64,000 nt of DNA from Vibrio diazotrophicus (GTDB lineage Bacteria > Pseudomonadota > Gammaproteobacteria > Enterobacterales > Vibrionaceae). Where the stretch lies: NCBI RefSeq assembly GCF_038452265.1, contig NZ_CP151842.1, forward strand, positions 3,260,880 through 3,324,879, in the 5' to 3' direction. This document shows positions 37,840-47,900 of this stretch, piece after piece (the first letter of the stretch is position 1; each line of letters starts with the position of its first letter). A model generated the notes under the pieces. The model was not told the origin of the DNA. It ran no database searches and saw nothing but the letters and a program-made list of their open reading frames with translations. The position numbers were made by a program, and so were the translations under genes.

Positions 37840-40047
37840 ATGATTTACCAAGCCGAAACCCTACAGGTAAAGGAATTAGAGAACGGTATCGCAGAGATAA
37901 GCTTCTGCTCACCGCACTCTGTAAACAAACTCGACCTCAACACTCTTAATTCTCTAAACGAGGCTCTTGATGCTCTCCAAACCCATCAAGGTTTAAAAGG
38001 TGTTGTGCTCACAACTGATAAAGACTCATTTATTGTCGGTGCCGACATTACTGAGTTTTTAGGACTATTTGCAAAACCAGAAGCAGAACTAAATACGTGG
38101 CTTGTTTTTGCAAACAGCATATTTAACAAGCTGGAAGATTTACCGGTACCAACACTCTCTGCGTTAAGAGGTTTCACTCTTGGCGGCGGATGTGAGTGTG
38201 TACTTGCTACCGACTTCCGCATTGGTGATAAAACCACCAGCATCGGTTTGCCAGAAACCAAACTCGGTATTATGCCTGGCTTTGGTGGCACGGTTCGCCT
38301 GCCAAGAATCATCGGCGCAGACAGCGCGATGGAAATCATCACTCAAGGTAAAGCCTGTAAAGCTGACGAAGCACTAAAACTGGACTTACTCGATGCCATT
38401 GTTGAAAGCGACAAGCTCGAAGAATCTGCTATCGCGACGCTAACCCAAGCCATGAATGAGAAAATTGACTGGCAAGCGAGACGTAAGCAAAAAACCTCAG
38501 CGCTGACATTAAGCAAGATTGAAGCGATGATGAGCTTTACCATGGCAAAAGGTTTAGTCGCTCAGGTTGCGGGTACTCACTACCCAGCGCCAATGACCGC
38601 CGTCAAAACTATCGAACAAGCAGCAAACTGCGATCGCGATGCTGCTTTGGATATTGAGCGTAAACACTTTATCACCCTAGCGAAATCTCAAGAGGCGCAA
38701 GCGCTTGTAGGTATCTTCCTGAATGACCAATACATTAAAGGGCTTGCAAAAAAATCTGCGAAATCTGCATCGAAAGATACTCAGCGTGCAGCTGTTCTAG
38801 GCGCGGGTATTATGGGTGGTGGTATCGCTTACCAATCCGCGTCAAAAGGCGTTCCGGTAACCATGAAAGACATCGCTCAGTCGTCTCTTGATTTAGGGAT
38901 GACAGAAGCGTCTAAGTTGCTAAATAAACAACTTGAGCGTGGTAAGATCGATGGCTTTAAGATGGCGTCTGTGATCGCTTCTATTTCACCAACGCTACAT
39001 TATGCAGGTATAGAGCAATCTGACGTTATTGTGGAAGCTGTGGTTGAGAATCCAAAAGTGAAAGCGGCCGTTCTGAGCGAAGTGGAACAACAAGTTTCAG
39101 CAGATACCGTCATCACGTCAAATACCTCGACTATTCCAATTAACTTATTGGCGAAATCGCTTAAGCGCCCAGAAAATTTCTGTGGTATGCACTTCTTTAA
39201 CCCCGTACACCGCATGCCACTGGTAGAAATTATCCGTGGTGAACATACTTCTGAAGACACCATTAATCGTGTTGTCGCTTACGCTGCGAAAATGGGCAAA
39301 TCGCCAATCGTGGTTAATGACTGCCCAGGATTCTTCGTAAACCGTGTTTTGTTCCCATACTTTGCGGGCTTTAGCTTATTGATGCGTGATGGCGGTGATT
39401 TCACTCACATCGATAAAGTGATGGAACGTCAATTCGGTTGGCCAATGGGCCCTGCCTACTTGTTGGATGTGGTTGGTTTAGATACCGCTCACCATGCACA
39501 AGAAGTGATGGCACAAGGCTTCCCTACTCGTATGGCTAAAGAAGGCCCTGACGCGATCAGCGCCCTGTTTGAAGCCCAGAAATACGGTCAGAAAAATGGT
39601 AGTGGTTTCTACCAGTACACCGTCGATAAAAAAGGTAAGCCTAAGAAAGCCTTTGATAACAGTGTTCTTACACTGCTTCAAACCGTGTGTGGTGCTTCTG
39701 CCGAGTTTGATGACCAAACCATTATTGAACGCATGATGATTCCTATGATCAATGAAGTAGTGCTTTGTTTAGAAGAGAACATCATTGCTTCACCTCAGGA
39801 AGCTGATATGGCTCTAGTTTATGGCTTAGGTTTCCCTCCATTCCGTGGTGGTGTGTTCCGTTACCTAGATAGTATTGGTCTAAGTACTTACCTAGAAATG
39901 GCGAAAAAACATCAGCATTTAGGTGCGGTTTATCAAGTACCTCAACGCCTGATAGATATGGCTGAGAAAGGTGAAACCTTCTACGGTTCACAACAGGCTG
40001 GCTCACACCAAACCGTCTCAAAGCAAATCACTTTGGAAAAGGAATAA
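37840..40047 (+). CDS. fadB: Fatty-acid oxidation complex alpha subunit FadB
   Basis: A 735-residue multifunctional enzyme. The N-terminal crotonase domain (about 1-190) provides enoyl-CoA hydratase with catalytic Glu residues in LGGGCECVLATDF and GLPETKLGIMPGFGGT. The central NAD site is AVLGAGIMGGGIAYQSA (about 317-333), and the hydroxyacyl-CoA dehydrogenase catalytic His is in MHFFNPVHRMPLVEI. Slightly longer at the C-terminus than E. coli FadB (729). AAGGAG precedes the ATG. Forms an alpha2beta2 complex with FadA, 4 bp downstream. Confidence 0.96.
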   Translation: MIYQAETLQVKELENGIAEISFCSPHSVNKLDLNTLNSLNEALDALQTHQGLKGVVLTTDKDSFIVGADITEFLGLFAKPEAELNTWLVFANSIFNKLEDLPVPTLSALRGFTLGGGCECVLATDFRIGDKTTSIGLPETKLGIMPGFGGTVRLPRIIGADSAMEIITQGKACKADEALKLDLLDAIVESDKLEESAIATLTQAMNEKIDWQARRKQKTSALTLSKIEAMMSFTMAKGLVAQVAGTHYPAPMTAVKTIEQAANCDRDAALDIERKHFITLAKSQEAQALVGIFLNDQYIKGLAKKSAKSASKDTQRAAVLGAGIMGGGIAYQSASKGVPVTMKDIAQSSLDLGMTEASKLLNKQLERGKIDGFKMASVIASISPTLHYAGIEQSDVIVEAVVENPKVKAAVLSEVEQQVSADTVITSNTSTIPINLLAKSLKRPENFCGMHFFNPVHRMPLVEIIRGEHTSEDTINRVVAYAAKMGKSPIVVNDCPGFFVNRVLFPYFAGFSLLMRDGGDFTHIDKVMERQFGWPMGPAYLLDVVGLDTAHHAQEVMAQGFPTRMAKEGPDAISALFEAQKYGQKNGSGFYQYTVDKKGKPKKAFDNSVLTLLQTVCGASAEFDDQTIIERMMIPMINEVVLCLEENIIASPQEADMALVYGLGFPPFRGGVFRYLDSIGLSTYLEMAKKHQHLGAVYQVPQRLIDMAEKGETFYGSQQAGSHQTVSKQITLEKE

Positions 40048-40051
40048 CAAA

Positions 40052-41215
40052 ATGAATAATGTAGTGATTGTTGATTGCCTTCGTACCCCTATGGGACGTT
40101 CCAAAGGCGGGGCGTTTCGCCATCAGAGAGCGGAAGATCTGTCAGCTCATTTGATGAAAGGGATTCTGGCTAGAAACCCACAAGTAAACCCACACGACAT
40201 TGAAGATATCTACTGGGGCTGTGTGCAACAAACCTTAGAGCAAGGCTTCAACGTTGCACGTAACGCAGCGCTACTGGCGGGCCTGCCGATTGAAATTGGT
40301 GCTGTTACGGTTAACCGTCTATGCGGTTCTTCTATGCAGGCTCTTCACGATGCCACTCGTTCTATCATGGTTGGTGATGCAGAGATCTGCCTAGTAGGTG
40401 GTGTTGAGCACATGGGACACGTACCGATGAACCATGGCGTGGATTTCCACCCTGGGTTATCAAAGAACGTTGCAAAAGCTGCAGGGATGATGGGTTTAAC
40501 CGCTGAAATGCTGGGCAAAGTACACGGTATTAGCCGTGAACAACAAGATGCGTTTGCCGCACGTTCACACCACAGAGCGTACGCTGCAACTGTTGAAGGA
40601 AGATTCAAGAATGAAATTCTTCCAACAGAAGCTCATGCGGAAGACGGCACTCTATTCACTTTGGATTACGACGAAGTGATCCGCCCAGAAACCACTGTTG
40701 AAGGCTTATCTGCTCTTCGACCTGCCTTTGACCCAGTCAATGGTACGGTAACTGCGGGTTCTTCTTCTGCGCTGTCTGACGGTGCATCTGCAATGCTGAT
40801 CATGAGTGAAGCAAAAGCGCTGGAGTTAGGACTTACTATCCGTGCCAAAGTAAAATCGATGGCGATTGCCGGTTGCGATCCTTCTATCATGGGTTATGGA
40901 CCTGTTCCTGCTACTCACAAAGCACTGAAACGCGCTGGTCTATCAATGGAAGACATTGATGTGATTGAACTGAACGAAGCGTTTGCTGCTCAGTCTCTAC
41001 CTTGTGCAAAAGACTTAGGTTTATTCGATAAGATGGATGACAAAGTAAACCTCAATGGTGGTGCAATTGCATTAGGCCACCCATTAGGTTGTTCAGGAAC
41101 ACGGATCTCAACGACGTTGATAAACCTTATGGAAGCAAAACAAGCGAAATACGGCTTGGCAACCATGTGTATTGGTTTAGGCCAAGGTATTGCGACGATT
41201 TTCGAACGTCCGTAA
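40052..41215 (+). CDS. fadA: 3-ketoacyl-CoA thiolase FadA
   Basis: A 387-residue thiolase of the normal FadA length, starting MNNVVIVDCLRTPMGRSKGGAF. Active-site residues are seen in NRLCGSSMQALHDA (nucleophilic Cys, about 91), GGAIALGHPLGCSGTR (His) and CIGLGQGIA (second Cys). The frame extends 27 codons upstream inside fadB, but the ATG at 40052 follows AAAGGAAT and gives the standard protein. It performs the last step of beta-oxidation, releasing acetyl-CoA. Confidence 0.96.
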   Translation: MNNVVIVDCLRTPMGRSKGGAFRHQRAEDLSAHLMKGILARNPQVNPHDIEDIYWGCVQQTLEQGFNVARNAALLAGLPIEIGAVTVNRLCGSSMQALHDATRSIMVGDAEICLVGGVEHMGHVPMNHGVDFHPGLSKNVAKAAGMMGLTAEMLGKVHGISREQQDAFAARSHHRAYAATVEGRFKNEILPTEAHAEDGTLFTLDYDEVIRPETTVEGLSALRPAFDPVNGTVTAGSSSALSDGASAMLIMSEAKALELGLTIRAKVKSMAIAGCDPSIMGYGPVPATHKALKRAGLSMEDIDVIELNEAFAAQSLPCAKDLGLFDKMDDKVNLNGGAIALGHPLGCSGTRISTTLINLMEAKQAKYGLATMCIGLGQGIATIFERP

Positions 41216-41234
41216 ATTAGTCAAAAATATAAGG

Positions 41235-41257
41235 CCACCAGCTATGCTGGTGGTTTT
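41235..41257 (+). terminator. Terminator of fadBA
   Basis: An 8-bp stem (CCACCAGC / GCTGGTGG) with a 3-nt loop and four T residues. Confidence 0.8.
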
Positions 41258-41267
41258 AAAGCCAAAC

Positions 41268-41295
41268 AATAATGCCAGCCCACGCTGGCATTATT
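41268..41295 (-). terminator. Hairpin downstream of punR
   Basis: A perfect 12-bp stem (AATAATGCCAGC / GCTGGCATTATT) with a 4-nt loop right at the 3' end of the regulator. The minus-strand tail (GTTTGG) is T-poor, so it is a weaker intrinsic terminator or an RNA-end stabiliser. Confidence 0.65.
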
Positions 41296-41296
41296 C

Positions 41297-42202
41297 TTAA
41301 TCCGCTTTTAGCCAGTCTCTATGAAGTTGTTCGCTCGAACCTAAATAATTCACCATCCACTCAATCAAACGGTGATTATCATCTTTACGCCATACGAGGC
41401 AGCACTGACTTAATGGTTGTTCATCGGGTAATGTTTTTTCTACCAACAAGCCTTCATCGATCAATGGCAGTGCAATATGACGTGGCATATAGCCCACACC
41501 AATCCCCTTTTTCAGGCACTCTATAGCGCTATACCAGTTGGGCAATAATAATCGACGCTGTTGAGGATAATGTCCCGTATGTCTTTTAGGTAAAACACTA
41601 GAGGTATCATCAAGACAAATCGCTGGAAACTGACTCACAAAGGCTTCACTCAAATCTCGCTGTTGTGCACACGGATGATCAGGAGACATCACAAATGTCC
41701 ATTTCAACTCGCCCATATTTCGTACCTCGAAGTCTCCACCAACAGGAACTGCCGAGGTAGCACCAATCACAATATCCGCCCGCTCTTGAGCTATCGCTTC
41801 CCATGAACCGTTAAATACTTCCATGTTGATTTGTAGCTCTGCAAATTCAAACTGTTGATAAAAATCTTCCACCAGCGATTTAAGCTTATCGAGTTTCACC
41901 ACATTATCTAAAGTCAGCTTCAGTGTGGATTGCCAGCCATGAGCGGCTCGGCGAGTTTGCGCATTGATCTCCTCCATCTGCCTCAAGAGTAAACGGGCCT
42001 GAGCAATAAATAGCTCACCAGCCGGAGTCAGTTCTACTTTACGAGGTAAACGGCGAAAGAGAACCACATCGAGTTCTTGTTCCACTTGCCGAACACCGTA
42101 GCTGATGGCTGAAGGAACTTTATGCAACAGCTCAGCCGCCGCGGTAAAACTGCCTAATCGAGCGACCGCATCCAACATTTCCAACGAAGATTTAGAGTAC
42201 AC
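41297..42202 (-). CDS. punR: LysR-family regulator PunR (purine transport)
   Basis: A 301-residue LysR protein. Helix-turn-helix about 4-45 (LEMLDAVARLGSFTAAAELLHKVPSAISYGVRQVEQEL). It tracks E. coli PunR (YdhB) through the effector domain: EVFNGSWEAIAQ, IVIGATSAVPVGG, DTSSVLPKR, YLGSSEQLHRDWL. In E. coli PunR activates the adjacent transporter gene punC in response to purine nucleosides. The same divergent arrangement is seen here, with 150 bp between the starts. The E. coli role is known; transfer to this organism is inferred. Confidence 0.85.
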   Translation of the reverse strand: MYSKSSLEMLDAVARLGSFTAAAELLHKVPSAISYGVRQVEQELDVVLFRRLPRKVELTPAGELFIAQARLLLRQMEEINAQTRRAAHGWQSTLKLTLDNVVKLDKLKSLVEDFYQQFEFAELQINMEVFNGSWEAIAQERADIVIGATSAVPVGGDFEVRNMGELKWTFVMSPDHPCAQQRDLSEAFVSQFPAICLDDTSSVLPKRHTGHYPQQRRLLLPNWYSAIECLKKGIGVGYMPRHIALPLIDEGLLVEKTLPDEQPLSQCCLVWRKDDNHRLIEWMVNYLGSSEQLHRDWLKAD

Positions 42203-42352
42203 ACATATACCTTTCGAATTTTTTGAACGATAACCAACAATTTTATCGTTTCATTTTCCTAGTAACGAAAAATAGAATAGCACGGTAAATAAATAGGGGT
42301 TGGCGCCAACTGATATTCACGGAACATTAATTAAAATATTTGATTGGTTAAA

Positions 42353-43552
42353 ATGAAAATATCAAAATTACAACTCTTCTATCTTGCAACTCTGTCTATG
42401 CTCGGCTTTATAGCCACCGACATGTACTTACCGGCCTTTAAAGCGATGGAAATCGACTTTGCTACCGGACCTGAACAAATAGCCTTGTCTCTAACGATAT
42501 TCTTGGTCGGGATGGCTATCGGTCAATTGATATGGGGCCTTGCCTCAGATAAGTTTGGCCATCGTAATACGCTTGCGGCAGGCTTAGTACTTTTCACCAT
42601 CGCATCCTTAGGGCTGGCATTCGCCGATCAGGTTTGGCAACTGTTGACTCTGCGCTTTATCCAAGCGATCGGTGTCTGTGCTCCTGCGGTAATCTGGCAA
42701 GCCATGGTTATTCAGCGATATTCAAGCCAAAGCCAACAGATTTTTGCCACGATTATGCCGTTAGTCGCACTCTCTCCTGCTCTAGCACCTCAACTAGGGG
42801 TGTTGCTAGCAGAAAACTTCGGCTGGCCGAGTATCTTCGTTGCGCTCACGGTCATCGGCATCGCACTGATTACAGCGACAATGGCACAAGATAATAAAAA
42901 GGCGGAGATAAAACAGACCAGCATAACTGCTGATATAAAAGCGCTGCTCGCTTCAAAAGCTTACCTTGGTAATGTGCTGATATATGCTACGGCATCAGCG
43001 GCTTTCTTCGCTTACTTAACAGGTATGCCGGAAATCATGGCTCAGTTAGGCTATAGCACAAAAGATATTGGTTTAAGCTTCATCCCACAAACAGTTGCCT
43101 TCATGCTAGGTGGTTATTTAGGCAAGGTAGCAGTGAAAAAATTTGGCGATGAGAGAGTACTGCGTCATTTGATCGGCTTATTCAGCGTCGCGTCATTGTT
43201 GATTTTTATCGCATCACAATGGCAGTTAGGATCCATTTGGCCAATTCTGACTCCATTCTGTTTGATTGCCGTTGCCAACGGTGCTTTGTACCCAATAGTG
43301 GTCAATCGAGCCTTAGCTAATGCCAAACAAGCACCAGCAACTGCTGCAGGGTTACAAAACAGTCTACAAATCTGTATCAGCAGCCTTTCTAGTGCTCTGG
43401 TTGCCTCAATGGCAAGCCAAGCACAAATGGTCATAGGCATCGCAATTATTATTTGTACGGCAGGATTTTGGTTCGGATTCGTTGTTTCAAATAAACAGCT
43501 ATCACAACATTTCACAACACCTGATAATTCGCGTGTTGTCAGTGATGAATAA
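42353..43552 (+). CDS. punC: MFS purine-nucleoside transporter PunC
   Basis: A 399-residue, twelve-helix Bcr/CflA-type transporter. It follows E. coli PunC (YdhC) closely: LGFIATDMYLPAFKAM, RFIQAIGVCAPAVIWQAMV, FATIMPLVALSPALAP, GNVLIYATASAAFFAYLTG, GLSFIPQTVAFMLGGY. ATG 42353 is preferred over TTG 42344; the ribosome-binding site is weak. Predicted to import purine nucleosides such as inosine under PunR control. A perfect hairpin terminator follows. Confidence 0.87.
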   Translation: MKISKLQLFYLATLSMLGFIATDMYLPAFKAMEIDFATGPEQIALSLTIFLVGMAIGQLIWGLASDKFGHRNTLAAGLVLFTIASLGLAFADQVWQLLTLRFIQAIGVCAPAVIWQAMVIQRYSSQSQQIFATIMPLVALSPALAPQLGVLLAENFGWPSIFVALTVIGIALITATMAQDNKKAEIKQTSITADIKALLASKAYLGNVLIYATASAAFFAYLTGMPEIMAQLGYSTKDIGLSFIPQTVAFMLGGYLGKVAVKKFGDERVLRHLIGLFSVASLLIFIASQWQLGSIWPILTPFCLIAVANGALYPIVVNRALANAKQAPATAAGLQNSLQICISSLSSALVASMASQAQMVIGIAIIICTAGFWFGFVVSNKQLSQHFTTPDNSRVVSDE

Positions 43553-43560
43553 TCCGTAAA

Positions 43561-43592
43561 AAATATCCCCCATAATTGGGGGATATTTTATA
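43561..43592. terminator. Bidirectional terminator between punC and glmU
   Basis: A perfect 12-bp stem (AAATATCCCCCA / TGGGGGATATTT) with loop TAAT, serving the two convergent genes. Confidence 0.88.
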
Positions 43593-43606
43593 ACAGAGCA
43601 CTTAGA

Positions 43607-44968
43607 TTACTTTTTCTTAACTGGACGTTGCCAGCCAGCAATTTTCTTCTCTTTAGCGCGAGTGATTACTAACTCACCTTCTGCTACATCTTTCGTTAAT
43701 GTCGTGCCTGCACCGATTGTTGCACCGTTTGCGATAGTAACAGGAGCCACCAGCTGGCAGTCAGAGCCGACAAACACATCATCACCAATAATGGTTTTGT
43801 GCTTGTTAACGCCGTCATAGTTACAAGTAATCACACCTGCACCGACGTTTACACGCTGACCAATTTCAGCATCACCAATGTAAGTTAAGTGGTTAGCTTT
43901 AGAGCCTTCACCGATACGAGCGTTCTTAACTTCCACGAAGTTACCAACATGAGCATCATTACGTAGATCTGCACCAGGACGAAGGCGAGTAAATGGACCC
44001 ACAGTACAATCTTCACCCACACTCGCGCCTTCAATCACGCTGTATGGACGAATAACGGTATTGTCATCGATTTCACAGTCTTTCAGGATACAGCCCGCAC
44101 CGATAACCACGTTATCACCGATAGAAACCGTACCTTCGATAATAACGTTAACGTCAATTTCTACGTCCATACCGCATTGCAATTCACCACGCAGATCAAA
44201 ACGAGCTGGGTCGCGTAGCATTACGCCTTGTTCTAACAGTTTACTTGCTTGACGAGCTTGGAATGCACGCTCTAAACGAGCCAGTTGAATACGGTCATTT
44301 ACCCCTTCAACCTCAATTGAACTCACTGGATGTACAGCTTCAACCGCGCGCCCTTCTTCATGTGCAGCAGCAATAACGTCTGTAAGGTAGTATTCACCCT
44401 GAGCATTGTTGTTGTTCAAACCTGACAACCAGCGCTTTAGATCACGACCAGTCGCAACCATCACACCAGTGTTAATCTCTTTGATCAGCTTTTGCTCTTC
44501 GGTTGCGTCTTTCTGTTCAACGATCGCCACTACAGGGCCGCTCTTACGTACGATACGTCCGTAACCCGTTGGGTTTTTAAGCACCACGGTTAATAAAGCA
44601 ATACCATCGTTTGGTTGAGCATCTAACAAACTTTCGAGAGTTTCCTCAGAGATCAATGGAACATCACCGTATAAAACGAGGATCTTCTCATCATCCTGAA
44701 ATTGCGCTGATGCCTGATCAACCGCATGACCAGTACCCAGTTGCTCCGCTTGCAGCACCCAATTAACCTTTTCTTCAGCCAGCGCATGTTGCATTTGATC
44801 ACCACCGTGGCCATAAACCAAGTGGATATTCTGAGCGCCTAAGCTATTGCACGTATCGATCACGTGTTTGACCATTGGCTTACCAGCAAGGGTGTGAAGG
44901 ACTTTTGGCATGTTGGAATTCATGCGAGTACCTTTACCCGCGGCCAAAATTACAGCGCTAAATTTCAT
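43607..44968 (-). CDS. glmU: Bifunctional UDP-GlcNAc pyrophosphorylase / glucosamine-1-P acetyltransferase
   Basis: A 453-residue protein, standard GlmU length from ATG 44968. The N-terminal uridylyltransferase has LAAGKGTRMNSNMPKVLH. The C-terminal left-handed beta-helix of hexapeptide repeats (about 250-430) carries the acetyltransferase, with the active-site region ANHLTYIGDAEIGQRVNVGAG. It makes UDP-GlcNAc for peptidoglycan and LPS. It lies downstream of the atp operon, as in E. coli, but with a terminator between, and glmS is not the next gene here. Confidence 0.96.
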   Translation of the reverse strand: MKFSAVILAAGKGTRMNSNMPKVLHTLAGKPMVKHVIDTCNSLGAQNIHLVYGHGGDQMQHALAEEKVNWVLQAEQLGTGHAVDQASAQFQDDEKILVLYGDVPLISEETLESLLDAQPNDGIALLTVVLKNPTGYGRIVRKSGPVVAIVEQKDATEEQKLIKEINTGVMVATGRDLKRWLSGLNNNNAQGEYYLTDVIAAAHEEGRAVEAVHPVSSIEVEGVNDRIQLARLERAFQARQASKLLEQGVMLRDPARFDLRGELQCGMDVEIDVNVIIEGTVSIGDNVVIGAGCILKDCEIDDNTVIRPYSVIEGASVGEDCTVGPFTRLRPGADLRNDAHVGNFVEVKNARIGEGSKANHLTYIGDAEIGQRVNVGAGVITCNYDGVNKHKTIIGDDVFVGSDCQLVAPVTIANGATIGAGTTLTKDVAEGELVITRAKEKKIAGWQRPVKKK

Positions 44969-45063
44969 GTTGAACCTATTTGTTGAGGTAACGACTGAGG
45001 GCATTTTAGCGACTTACGGGGAGAGTGTTAATTCTTTGTCGTTAATTTCTATTTAAAATAAAG

Positions 45064-45090
45064 CAAAAAAGGCGACCAATGGTCGCCTTT
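45064..45090 (-). terminator. Terminator of the atp operon
   Basis: Stem AAGGCGACC / GGTCGCCTT with a 3-nt loop and six T residues on the minus strand, right after atpC. Confidence 0.92.
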
Positions 45091-45111
45091 TCATGAAACG
45101 TGTTAATAAAA

Positions 45112-45534
45112 TTAACGACGTTTCTTAGTCAGCTCAATTACTCGTAGCTGAGCAATGGCTTTAGCCAGTTCACTGGCCGCTTGCGCGAAGTCCATATCGC
45201 CATGCTGATTCTGAATTTTCTCCTCAGCGCGACGTTTGGCTTCTTGAGCCTTGGCTGTATCTAGATCTTCACCACGAATTGCTGTGTCAGCCAGTACAGT
45301 AGCTGTACCCGGTTGAATTTCAACAATACCACCAGAAACATAAATAATTTCTTCGTGGCCGTGTTGTTTCACTATACGCACCATACCAGGCTTAATAGCG
45401 GTCAGCAGCGGTGTGTGACCATGGAAAATACCAAGTTCACCTTCGCTACCGGTCACCTGAAACGTTTCAACACGACCTGAGAAAATTTTCTTCTCTGCGC
45501 TCACAACGTCTAGATGAAAGGTTATTGCTGCCAT
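45112..45534 (-). CDS. atpC: ATP synthase epsilon subunit
   Basis: A 140-residue protein: beta-sandwich N-terminal domain (ITFHLDVVSAEKKIFSG, GSEGELGIFHGHTPLLTAIKPG) and a C-terminal helical hairpin that can inhibit hydrolysis. Part of the F1 central stalk. Eighteen bases after atpD. Confidence 0.96.
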   Translation of the reverse strand: MAAITFHLDVVSAEKKIFSGRVETFQVTGSEGELGIFHGHTPLLTAIKPGMVRIVKQHGHEEIIYVSGGIVEIQPGTATVLADTAIRGEDLDTAKAQEAKRRAEEKIQNQHGDMDFAQAASELAKAIAQLRVIELTKKRR

Positions 45535-45552
45535 ATCGCCTCCTAGTTAGCC

Positions 45553-46956
45553 TTATAGCTTCTTCGCATTCTCGATAGCTTCGTCGATAGTACCGCAGTA
45601 CATAAACGCTTGCTCTGGAATGTCGTCGTAGTCACCAGCTAGTAGACCTTTAAAGCCACGTAGTGTTTCTTTAAGTGAAACGTATACACCAGGGTCACCA
45701 GTAAATACTTCCGCTACGTGATAAGGCTGAGTTAGGAAACGCTCAATCTTACGTGCACGAGATACAACTTGCTTATCTGATTCAGAAAGCTCGTCCATAC
45801 CTAGGATCGCAATGATGTCTTTTAGCTCTTTGTAACGCTGAAGCGTTTGCTGAACACCACGCGCAACATCATAGTGCTCTTGACCAACAACCAATGGATC
45901 TAGCTGACGTGAAGTCGAATCTAGTGGGTCGATCGCTGGGTATAGACCCATAGCTGCGATGTTACGGTTAAGTACAACTGTTGCATCTAAGTGCGCAAAC
46001 GTTGTTGCTGGTGATGGGTCAGTCAAGTCATCCGCAGGTACGTATACCGCCTGTACAGACGTGATAGAACCTTGACGAGTTGAAGTGATACGTTCTTGAA
46101 GAACACCCATTTCTTCAGCAAGAGTTGGCTGGTAACCTACCGCTGAAGGCATACGACCTAGAAGTGCTGATACTTCAGTACCTGCAAGTGTGTAACGATA
46201 GATGTTATCGATAAACAACAGTACATCACGGCCTTCATCACGGAAGCGCTCAGCCATTGTTAGACCAGTCAGTGCAACACGTAGACGGTTACCTGGTGGC
46301 TCGTTCATCTGACCGTAAACCATTGCTACTTTAGATTTTTCAGGTTCAGCGATGTTTACAACGCCTGCTTCCTGCATCTCGTAGTAGAAGTCGTTACCTT
46401 CACGAGTACGTTCACCAACACCCGCGAATACTGATAGACCAGAGTGTTGTAGTGCGATGTTGTTGATAAGTTCCATCATGTTAACGGTCTTACCTACACC
46501 TGCACCACCGAATAGACCGATTTTACCACCCTTAGCGAATGGACAAATCAAGTCGATTACTTTTACACCTGTTTCTAGAAGAGCTGTCTCGTTTGATTGC
46601 TCTTCGTAGCTTGGCGCTGCACGGTGGATAGAGTAAAGCTCTTCCGCACCGATTTCACCACGCTCATCAATCGCATCACCAAGCACGTTCATGATACGAC
46701 CTAGTGTCTTAGTACCTACTGGTACTGAGATTGGAGCGCCAGTGTTTTCAACTACCAAACCGCGACGTAAACCATCAGAGCTACCCATAACGATTGCGCG
46801 AATAACGCCACCGCCAAGCTGTTGTTGAACTTCAAGAACTAGACGCTCTTTAGAATCCACAACATTCAGAGCATCGTAAACACTAGGTACTTCGCTCTGT
46901 GGGAACTCTACGTCGACTACCGCACCAATGATCTGTACGATCTTACCTGTAGCCAT
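45553..46956 (-). CDS. atpD: ATP synthase beta subunit
   Basis: A 467-residue catalytic subunit with the P-loop GGAGVGKT (about 150-157), the catalytic Glu in GVGERTREGNDFY, and ALLGRMPSAVGYQPTLAEEMG. Three copies alternate with alpha in F1. Last but one gene of the operon. Confidence 0.97.
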   Translation of the reverse strand: MATGKIVQIIGAVVDVEFPQSEVPSVYDALNVVDSKERLVLEVQQQLGGGVIRAIVMGSSDGLRRGLVVENTGAPISVPVGTKTLGRIMNVLGDAIDERGEIGAEELYSIHRAAPSYEEQSNETALLETGVKVIDLICPFAKGGKIGLFGGAGVGKTVNMMELINNIALQHSGLSVFAGVGERTREGNDFYYEMQEAGVVNIAEPEKSKVAMVYGQMNEPPGNRLRVALTGLTMAERFRDEGRDVLLFIDNIYRYTLAGTEVSALLGRMPSAVGYQPTLAEEMGVLQERITSTRQGSITSVQAVYVPADDLTDPSPATTFAHLDATVVLNRNIAAMGLYPAIDPLDSTSRQLDPLVVGQEHYDVARGVQQTLQRYKELKDIIAILGMDELSESDKQVVSRARKIERFLTQPYHVAEVFTGDPGVYVSLKETLRGFKGLLAGDYDDIPEQAFMYCGTIDEAIENAKKL

Positions 46957-46990
46957 CGTTAATCCTCTAAACTGTTTGTTTTACCTAAGC

Positions 46991-47857
46991 TTAAACCGCT
47001 GCCGCACCAGAAACGATTTCTGATAGTTCTTGTGTAATCGCAGCCTGACGGGCTTTGTTGTACACAAGTTCTAAATCTTCAATCAAGTTGGTTGCGTTAT
47101 CAGTTGCAGCCTTCATCGCGATCATTCGAGCCGCTTGCTCACAAGCAAGGTTCTCAACTACACCTTGATAAACCTGAGATTCTACGTAACGCACAAGAAG
47201 CGTATCCAGTAGAGGCTTTGGTTCAGGCTCATAGATGTAGTCCCATGAATGCGGACGCTGCATCTCTTCGCTTTCCGATTTAGGCAAAGGTAGCAATTGA
47301 TCGATCGTTGGTTGCTGAACCATAGTGTTTACAAACTCGTTGTAAACGACATATAAGCGGTCCAATTCACCTTCATCGTATTTTTTCAACATTACGCCAA
47401 CAGAACCGATCAGGTCTTCCAAGCTAGGTGCATCACCTAGACCAGAAACCTGAGCGACGACTTTTGCGCCACTGTTGTTAAAGAAAGCCGTTGCTTTTGA
47501 GCCAATTACCGCTAGCTCAATATCAGCACCTTTTGCTTTCCAAGCTTGCATATCAGTTACAGCTTTTTTGAACACGTTAATGTTCAAGCCGCCACACAAG
47601 CCACGATCTGTAGAAACGATGATATAACCAACACGTTTAGCTTCACGCTCTGCTAGGTACGGATGACGGTACTCTAGGTTTGCGTTAGCCACATGACCGA
47701 TCACTTTACGCATTGTTTCAGCGTATGGACGAGAAGCTTCCATTGCGTCTTGAGAGCGACGCATTTTTGAAGCTGCTACCATTTCCATCGCTTTCGTAAT
47801 TTTCTGAGTGCTTTTAACACTACCGATTTTATTACGTATCTCTTTTGCGCCGGCCAT
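46991..47857 (-). CDS. atpG: ATP synthase gamma subunit
   Basis: A 288-residue central-stalk protein with the N-terminal helix AGAKEIRNKIGSVKSTQKITKAMEMVAASKMR and the matching C-terminal helix MKAATDNATNLIEDLELVYNKARQAAITQELSEIV, which form the rotating coiled coil inside F1. Confidence 0.97.
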   Translation of the reverse strand: MAGAKEIRNKIGSVKSTQKITKAMEMVAASKMRRSQDAMEASRPYAETMRKVIGHVANANLEYRHPYLAEREAKRVGYIIVSTDRGLCGGLNINVFKKAVTDMQAWKAKGADIELAVIGSKATAFFNNSGAKVVAQVSGLGDAPSLEDLIGSVGVMLKKYDEGELDRLYVVYNEFVNTMVQQPTIDQLLPLPKSESEEMQRPHSWDYIYEPEPKPLLDTLLVRYVESQVYQGVVENLACEQAARMIAMKAATDNATNLIEDLELVYNKARQAAITQELSEIVSGAAAV

Positions 47858-47900
47858 CGTTACTCTCCATTAGTTGGTGGCAGAATCTGCCACCGACTTA